NCBI RefSeq assembly: GCF_938015785.1 | Contig: NZ_CALLWC010000031.1 | Span: 1-11,157, forward strand | DNA: 11,157 nt | DNA from: an uncultured Campylobacter sp. | GTDB taxonomy: Bacteria; Campylobacterota; Campylobacteria; Campylobacterales; Campylobacteraceae | Direction of reading: 5' to 3' | Part shown: positions 7,184 to 11,157 of the stretch, one piece after another | How positions within the stretch are numbered: the first letter of the stretch is position 1 | Layout: the number at the start of each line of letters is the position of its first letter | The notes under the pieces: model-generated | The model's database searches: none | What the model saw: the letters and a program-made list of their open reading frames with translations, nothing else | Told to the model about the DNA's origin: nothing | Made by a program: the position numbers and the translations under genes

Positions 7184-7726
7184 TTATTTAAAAAGCAAAT
7201 CGGATTTTAGCTTGGAATAAACCTGCTCGCCTTTTAACTCGCGAACGATTTGCAGTGCGAATTCCATCGCAGTAGCGGGGCCTTTCGAAGTCATTATATT
7301 TTGATCTTTTACGACATTCGCCGAATTCGTATAGCCTGGGTGAGCGATCTGATTTTCAAAACCTGGATAACAAGTATAAGAGCTTTTTAGCACACCCGCG
7401 GTAGCTAGCGCCCATGGAGCGGCACATATTGCGCCGATTTTTGCGTTATTTGCATCGAAATCGCGCAGTACTTGCCCCAGCCTCTCGCTCTTTGCCAAAT
7501 TTTCGGCTCCGGGCAAGCCGCCAGGCAAAACGATCATATCAAATTCCGAAACTTTTATATCGTCTAAAATTTCATCAGCGATCATCTCTACCCCGTGCGT
7601 ACCGCAGACGCATTTCTTATCCAGCCCCACGGATACTGCATCGATCTCCGCGCGGCGCAAAATATCGATCAAACTTACCGCCTCGATCTCTTCAAATCCG
7701 TTTGCCAAAACGATCGCTACTTTCAT
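7184..7726 (-). CDS. DJ-1/PfpI family protein (YajL/ThiJ-like)
   Basis: A cytoplasmic protein of 180 residues, the normal size for bacterial DJ-1 homologues such as YajL. The conserved Glu is Glu15 in GFEEIEAV, and the nucleophile-elbow Cys is Cys101 in AICAAPWAL. PGG at 68-70, CYPGFE (about 119-124) and SKGPATAMEFAL also match the YajL branch. Relatives act in oxidative-stress protection, as chaperones, or as glyoxalase- or deglycase-type enzymes. The activity in Campylobacter is not established by sequence. The ribosome binding site AAGGAG is five bases upstream. The gene starts 10 nt after the cytochrome c stop, so it is very probably cotranscribed with that gene. Confidence 0.9.
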   Translation of the reverse strand: MKVAIVLANGFEEIEAVSLIDILRRAEIDAVSVGLDKKCVCGTHGVEMIADEILDDIKVSEFDMIVLPGGLPGAENLAKSERLGQVLRDFDANNAKIGAICAAPWALATAGVLKSSYTCYPGFENQIAHPGYTNSANVVKDQNIMTSKGPATAMEFALQIVRELKGEQVYSKLKSDLLFK

Positions 7727-7736
7727 CTACGCTCCT

Positions 7737-8312
7737 TTATTTTAGGTATGAGCCCTGCTCGCTCGGGGCGGTCGAAATTTCAGTATTCGTGCTCCTACTA
7801 GACGAGCTATCGTATAGGAACGAATCGTCGCCTTTTAGATAAGCAATGATGTAGCCTAGCTCCGTAGCGCCCGTCTTAGCGGCGATCGGCTGCATGATAT
7901 TTTTCATCTTGCCACCATAACTTAGATCTGTAGTGTATTGCGACATAGCTATCGAGATCTCTTTGGCGTCCATATCTTTGAGTTTACGTGATACTCCATA
8001 AGCTTTTTTTTGGCCATTCTCGCCGTGGCATGAAGCGCACTTCTCAGCAAAGATAGCTCCACCTCTTTCTTTTAAAGAATTTATATTTCGATTTACCTTG
8101 CCGCTATGGGTTTTACTGCCTGCGACCGGAGCGTTTTTGTAGATATTTACAGTTACGTTTTCATCTTTAGAATGCTTTTCGATCAGGGATTTTAGCTCTT
8201 TGGCAAACTCACCTTTGGCTTCAAATACATACGTGTCATCGCTCCCTTTATCCGCGGCATTTAAATTAAAGGCAAAAAAACATACTAAAAAAGAAATTTT
8301 AAAAATTTTCAT
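7737..8312 (-). CDS. Periplasmic monohaem c-type cytochrome
   Basis: The protein has 191 residues with a signal peptide ending near NLNAA (19-20). A region at about 28-60 (YVFEAKGEFAKELKSLIEKH) precedes the cytochrome domain. The haem site is CASCH at 92-96. The distal ligand is probably Met140 in NIMQPIA, or Met136. The tail after about 165 is Ser/Thr-rich and likely flexible. It is expected to carry electrons in the periplasm; its partner oxidase or reductase cannot be read from the sequence. It lies upstream of the DJ-1 gene in a probable operon. Between it and porA is a strong terminator, so its own promoter must lie in a very short space or it relies on read-through; I see no clear -10 box. 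AAGG six bases upstream supports the start. Confidence 0.85.
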   Translation of the reverse strand: MKIFKISFLVCFFAFNLNAADKGSDDTYVFEAKGEFAKELKSLIEKHSKDENVTVNIYKNAPVAGSKTHSGKVNRNINSLKERGGAIFAEKCASCHGENGQKKAYGVSRKLKDMDAKEISIAMSQYTTDLSYGGKMKNIMQPIAAKTGATELGYIIAYLKGDDSFLYDSSSSRSTNTEISTAPSEQGSYLK

Positions 8313-8331
8313 AGAAAACCTTGATTTAGAA

Positions 8332-8361
8332 TTTAAAAAGGGCGAAGCAAAAGCTTCGCCC
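8332..8361 (-). terminator. Rho-independent terminator of porA
   Basis: On the minus strand a perfect 9-bp GC-rich stem, GGGCGAAGC/GCTTCGCCC (8361-8353 and 8348-8340) with a TTTT loop, is followed by CTTTTTAAATT. It lies 26 nt past the porA stop and before the cytochrome gene. Confidence 0.88.
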
Positions 8362-8387
8362 CAATTTTACCCGTATAAGGTAAATAA

Positions 8388-9593
8388 TTAGAAGCTGTAT
8401 TTAGCCTCAAATCTGATGCGATCTTTTTTCTCATCAAGACCGCCAGCAGCATCGTCAATCTTATAGTGAGAATACCAAGTTTTGAAGCTTAGCTTTTCAT
8501 TATATTTATAAGAAATTCTACCTACTACTTCGTATGCATCGTCACCATGCGCTTTACCATCTAGGTAATCGGCACCGATTCTGATACCAGTATCGGGGAT
8601 AGTATAGCCTGCTACTACATACCAATAGTGGTTCTCGCCAGTAAAGCTTCTATAATCTAGCAACTCTTCACCCGGGCTAATGAAGGATCCTTGATCTTCA
8701 AAGGATACAAAAGAAAGGCTGTCTTTATGATCAGGTTCAAATTTCAAATAACCCGCAGCTAAATCAACGCCAAAGAAACCAGCACTTGCTTCTGCGGCCC
8801 AGAAATCTGCATCATCGGCACCTACTACATTTTTATAGTCGCCATCGAAATCAGAAAATGCATACTGACCTTTTACGCCGAGATTAAAATCATCAGAGAT
8901 ATCAAAGCTTAGAGCCAGTTCTGCAGCAAAAAGATCCGCTACATCTTCTAAAGAGTTATACCATAATTGGAAAGATACGGGATCATATGAACCCATAAAT
9001 CCTATGCCATATAGGTTATGATCGGTAGTTAGCTTATTATTTACGTTAGCCCAATCAAGGCTTGAAATATCGCCATCGTTCTCTAGAGAATCCATCCAAA
9101 AACCACTAATTGTTAAGCCCTCGATATCAGTACTAGTAATTTTAACGCCATCTCCATACATATCATCGGTAAAGAATGAGCCTATACCCTGGCGACCAAC
9201 TGCGATTGTAGTACCGCCAATAGTGTATCCCAAGTAAGCCTTAGCAATATCGAAATCAGAATCCGGGTCTTCTCTTCTTGCGCCGTAATTGCCATGATAT
9301 TGACTATTTGAAGAAGAAGCGGATTCGCCATGATCTTCATCCATAAATCTAATGCCTACTACACCAAAGAAGTTATCGTCGATTTTAGCTTTAAAATCTA
9401 CTTCCGATTTAAACTGCCAAACACCTCTATTACTATCTGCTTTATTTTTAAGGTGATCGTGAGTATATCGCATACGAGCGTATCCGTTTAGATCCACATC
9501 CTTGATAGCTTCCTCTAACGGAACAGCACTTGCACTCATAGCAAGAGCACCTGCAGCGACTGCTGCCGCTAAACTAAGTTTAACTAGTTTCAT
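8388..9593 (-). CDS. porA: Campylobacter major outer membrane protein (porin)
   Basis: Outer-membrane beta-barrel porin of 401 residues, the Campylobacter MOMP type, which passes small hydrophilic solutes and is usually the most abundant surface protein. The N-terminus is a classic signal peptide, cut near SASA (20-23), and the mature protein begins VPLEEAIKDVDLNGYARMRY, the conserved MOMP start. The sequence continues as alternating aromatic/polar strands with acidic loops, and ends RFEAKYSF with the terminal Phe expected for barrel insertion. AAAGGAG lies six bases before the ATG at 9593. The open frame extends 14 codons further, but those precede the ribosome binding site. It has its own promoter and terminator, so it is probably monocistronic. 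A predicted small RNA just upstream is complementary to its Shine-Dalgarno region. Confidence 0.93.
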   Translation of the reverse strand: MKLVKLSLAAAVAAGALAMSASAVPLEEAIKDVDLNGYARMRYTHDHLKNKADSNRGVWQFKSEVDFKAKIDDNFFGVVGIRFMDEDHGESASSSNSQYHGNYGARREDPDSDFDIAKAYLGYTIGGTTIAVGRQGIGSFFTDDMYGDGVKITSTDIEGLTISGFWMDSLENDGDISSLDWANVNNKLTTDHNLYGIGFMGSYDPVSFQLWYNSLEDVADLFAAELALSFDISDDFNLGVKGQYAFSDFDGDYKNVVGADDADFWAAEASAGFFGVDLAAGYLKFEPDHKDSLSFVSFEDQGSFISPGEELLDYRSFTGENHYWYVVAGYTIPDTGIRIGADYLDGKAHGDDAYEVVGRISYKYNEKLSFKTWYSHYKIDDAAGGLDEKKDRIRFEAKYSF

Positions 9594-9623
9594 TTTGAAC
9601 TCCTTTAAAAGTTTGTAAGCGCA

Positions 9624-9649
9624 ATAGTAGCACAAAATGACAAATTATA
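9624..9649 (-). promoter_or_regulatory. Candidate porA promoter, two possible -10 boxes
   Basis: On the minus strand a perfect TATAAT (9649-9644) would start transcription near 9637, leaving a leader of about 44 nt. A second candidate, TGCTACTAT (TGn plus TACTAT, hexamer 9629-9624), would give about 25 nt. Sequence alone cannot decide between them. Confidence 0.5.
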
Positions 9650-9730
9650 TGCTTAAAATATGCTGAAAAATACTAAAATTTTACCAAATTGTTACCGAGT
9701 ATTTACCGAAAATCCAAATTTAACGGGCAT

Positions 9731-9758
9731 AAAAAAGCGAGACCCACACAGGCCTCGC
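9731..9758 (-). terminator. Rho-independent terminator of the predicted small RNA
   Basis: On the minus strand GCGAGGCC (9758-9751) pairs with GGTCTCGC (9744-9737) over 8 bp with one G-U pair, loop TGTGTG, directly followed by six T residues. No annotated minus-strand gene ends nearby: the closest, the lipoprotein gene, stops about 640 nt upstream. Confidence 0.75.
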
Positions 9759-9787
9759 CGATTATTGAAAGGAGTTCTAATTTCGAT
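9731..9787 (-). ncRNA. Predicted small RNA with anti-Shine-Dalgarno segment upstream of porA
   Basis: An extended -10 box (9802-9794) is followed after about 57 nt by a rho-independent terminator, with no room for a protein. This defines a compact unit on the minus strand. The predicted 5' part is unpaired and contains GAACUCCUUU (9777-9768), which is exactly complementary to AAAGGAGUUC around the porA ribosome binding site (9607-9598). The unit lies about 140 nt before porA in the same direction. It could act in trans on porA or other AAGGAG leaders, or in cis on read-through transcripts. I know no named RNA that it matches. Confidence 0.5.
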
Positions 9788-9793
9788 GCGGGG

Positions 9794-9802
9794 ATTATAT
9801 CA
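9794..9802 (-). promoter_or_regulatory. Extended -10 promoter of the predicted small RNA
   Basis: TGATATAAT on the minus strand is a perfect extended -10 box, predicting a start near 9787. A weak TTGCCG lies about 19 bases upstream as a possible -35. Confidence 0.6.
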
Positions 9803-10399
9803 AGCTGCGGTAAACAGACGGCAACACCTCTTTCATGCGGGATAAATTTAATAAAATTTTACGATGCGAAATTTTATGGATAAAATTTCAAGATACGAAA
9901 TTTGCAAAGCGTGGGTTTTAAAAATCTACGCGATATCTTATCTGCTAAGAATACGATACCGAGAACGAGTAGTACGTGAAGAACTGCGAGAAAGAAAATT
10001 TATAAGAATTTCGCAATCAAAATTCTAGCGCCAGCTGTATTTCTATAATATAGAATTTTGCGGACAAAATAGCGCCACGCAGTAAAAAATCTTAAGCACG
10101 AAGCAAGCGAATAGAAAATGCTAACCGAGCCATATAAGACCGAGCCGTATAAGTAAGATGTGCAGCGCAGAATTTTGTGAAATACAAAATTCCACAACTT
10201 ATAAAATATAAAATTTATGCAGGCAATCGCATAAAGAATCAGCGGACTTTAAAGCGCAAGCAAATCGCGCCAGCCCGCCATGATTAAGAACAGGAAACTA
10301 TTGCCTTCATAAGAGTAGAGAGCAAACACAAAAACGTTTCACAAAGTAAAAGCAGGCTCGCTTACCTTAAAGGGCGCAACGGCTAAAAATCGCGTGGGA
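9803..10399. other. Gene-poor AT-rich stretch between the small RNA and the lipoprotein gene
   Basis: No credible gene. It contains a short palindrome TTCTATA-A-TATAGAA (10041-10055), a tandem pair of ACCGAGCCrTATAAG (10124-10153), and a 9-bp inverted repeat GAATTTTGT/ACAAAATTC with a GAAAT loop (10170-10192). Open frames on either strand lack ribosome binding sites and look like chance. Confidence 0.45.
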
Positions 10400-10786
10400 T
10401 TAAAAGCTGATATTTTCGCTCTCAGGTACAGCAATAGCGTCGTTTTTATGCATTTGTTTGGTCTCGATTTTACCAATATCATAAGCGCGCGGAGCAACGG
10501 AACCCGCTTTGCGCGAGATGATTCGCATATCGGTGATAGCGCCTGAAGCGGTACTTATATAGGCAGTATCTCCTGCAGCCGCATAGTATCTACTTGCGCG
10601 AGCGGTGTAGAGCTCGCCGCTGGATAGGTCTTTAAACGTATAGACGTAAGCTGCGGAGCTTTGACGAGTGTAGTTTACGATCTCGGATTTTAGCGAGCGC
10701 AAGTTGCCTGCAGGCGTCGGAGCGGTGCTTACGGCGCAGCCTGCGATGCCAAGAGCTAAAAGTGCAGAAAATATGAAATTTTTCAT
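10400..10786 (-). CDS. Small lipoprotein of unknown function
   Basis: The protein has 128 residues. The N-terminus MKNFIFSALLALGIAGC is a lipoprotein signal peptide with lipobox IAGC and lipidation at Cys17, so the protein is anchored at a membrane facing the periplasm. The mature part begins with a Ser/Thr/Pro/Ala segment, then about 80 residues with alternating Tyr, Ala, Ser and Thr that look beta-rich (YVYTFKDLSSGELYTARASR). The last 20 residues are polar. I recognise no family. AAGGA lies about six bases before the ATG. The gene stands alone; its promoter is not obvious and no terminator is seen just after it. Confidence 0.75.
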   Translation of the reverse strand: MKNFIFSALLALGIAGCAVSTAPTPAGNLRSLKSEIVNYTRQSSAAYVYTFKDLSSGELYTARASRYYAAAGDTAYISTASGAITDMRIISRKAGSVAPRAYDIGKIETKQMHKNDAIAVPESENISF

Positions 10787-10841
10787 TCAGTATCCTTCAT
10801 TTGTAAAATTTGAACTTTTAGAGTAGTAGGTTTGGGCTTAA

Positions 10842-10945
10842 AGTTTGCTTTTTTGAGAGGCATCGGAGCAGAATTTAAACGACGATGGATGCGCTTGCGT
10901 CGCTGGCATTTGTTTTTGAGGGGCGTCGAAGTGGAATTTAAACAG
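10842..10945. repeat. Diverged 63-bp direct repeat
   Basis: A segment resembling TTTGCTTTTTTGAGAGGCATCGGAGCAGAATTTAAAC is repeated 63 bp later as TTTGTTTTTGAGGGGCGTCGAAGTGGAATTTAAAC; the shared GAATTTAAAC cores are at 10871 and 10934. The plus-strand frame over it stays open (21-residue period, FLRGIGAEFK and FLRGVEVEFK), but it has only a TTG start, no ribosome binding site and an unlikely composition, so I treat it as non-coding. Confidence 0.5.
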
Positions 10946-11017
10946 ATCTCTCTTAGTGTTAGGCGGAGTAAGAGCGCGCTTTTGGCGATTTTTCTATATA
11001 TGTGGGGTAGAATTTAG

Positions 11018-11157
11018 CAGTAATCGCGAGCGAGACTTGGTAGTCGCGTCTGAGTCAAACACGGCAGAACCTTAGCTTCTTTTACCTGGCTAGCTCGCAT
11101 CAGCGATATTTGCAAAAATCGGGCTTGAAGGGATCAACTCTCACTTTGCGACTTTTA
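11018..11157. other. Window end, no gene established
   Basis: On the minus strand the frame ending at a TGA near 11104 stays open to the window edge and reads KVRVDPFKPDFCKYR at its end, which could be the C-terminus of a gene outside the window. A plus-strand frame is also open here, so neither is secure. Confidence 0.2.

Noticed and set aside
9786..9845. 19-codon plus-strand frame after AAAGGAG at 9768
   Set aside because: The spacing to the ATG is long (11 nt), the peptide looks random, and the same bases are better explained by the minus-strand promoter and terminator.
10000..10197. Minus-strand frame of 65 codons
   Set aside because: No ribosome binding site, built over short tandem and inverted repeats, and no recognisable family.
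10832..11017. Plus-strand frame over the 63-bp repeat
   Set aside because: TTG start without ribosome binding site; very basic, unlikely composition.

Overview
The window most likely comes from a Campylobacter chromosome, probably one of the GC-richer oral lineages such as C. gracilis, C. rectus or C. showae. The genus call rests on a Campylobacter-type major outer-membrane porin, a glutamate racemase, a YdfG-type dehydrogenase, an NhaC-family antiporter, TATAAT and extended TGnTATAAT -10 boxes, and long C/G homopolymers of the phase-variation type. The species is inference. GC-rich coding DNA alternates with intergenic DNA crowded with AAATTT and TTAAAATT words.

Layout. A C15 tract at 5-19 precedes murI (+, 164-1600), whose racemase domain is interrupted near its C-terminus by about 205 low-complexity residues. 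A gene-free stretch (1601-2535) starts with a degenerate 36-bp tandem repeat. Next is an EexN-type lipoprotein gene (-, 2536-2939) with a G14 run in its signal-peptide region; at this length the frame is broken, so the gene reads as phase OFF. A complex inverted repeat (3071-3178) separates it from a probable two-gene operon on the minus strand: ydfG-like dehydrogenase, then NhaC-type antiporter. A membrane protein of unknown function (+, 5891-6586) is divergent from this operon and has its own extended -10 promoter.

The stretch 6587-7183 has no intact gene but keeps the last 54 codons of luxS, so autoinducer-2 synthase appears to have been lost here. Minus-strand genes follow, described in transcription order: the porin porA (9593-8388) with a clear terminator, then a periplasmic c-type cytochrome (8312-7737) and a DJ-1/PfpI protein (7726-7184), the last two spaced as an operon.

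Upstream of porA lies a compact unit made of an extended -10 box, about 57 nt of transcript and a rho-independent terminator, which predicts a small RNA (9731-9787, minus). It contains GAACTCCTTT, an exact 10-nt complement of the porA Shine-Dalgarno region, so it is a candidate regulator of the porin. The right end holds a gene-poor stretch, a small lipoprotein of unknown function (-, 10400-10786), and non-coding DNA with a diverged 63-bp direct repeat.

The points most worth following are the OFF-phase exclusion-type lipoprotein, the predicted anti-Shine-Dalgarno RNA beside porA, the in-frame insert in an essential enzyme, and the luxS remnant.
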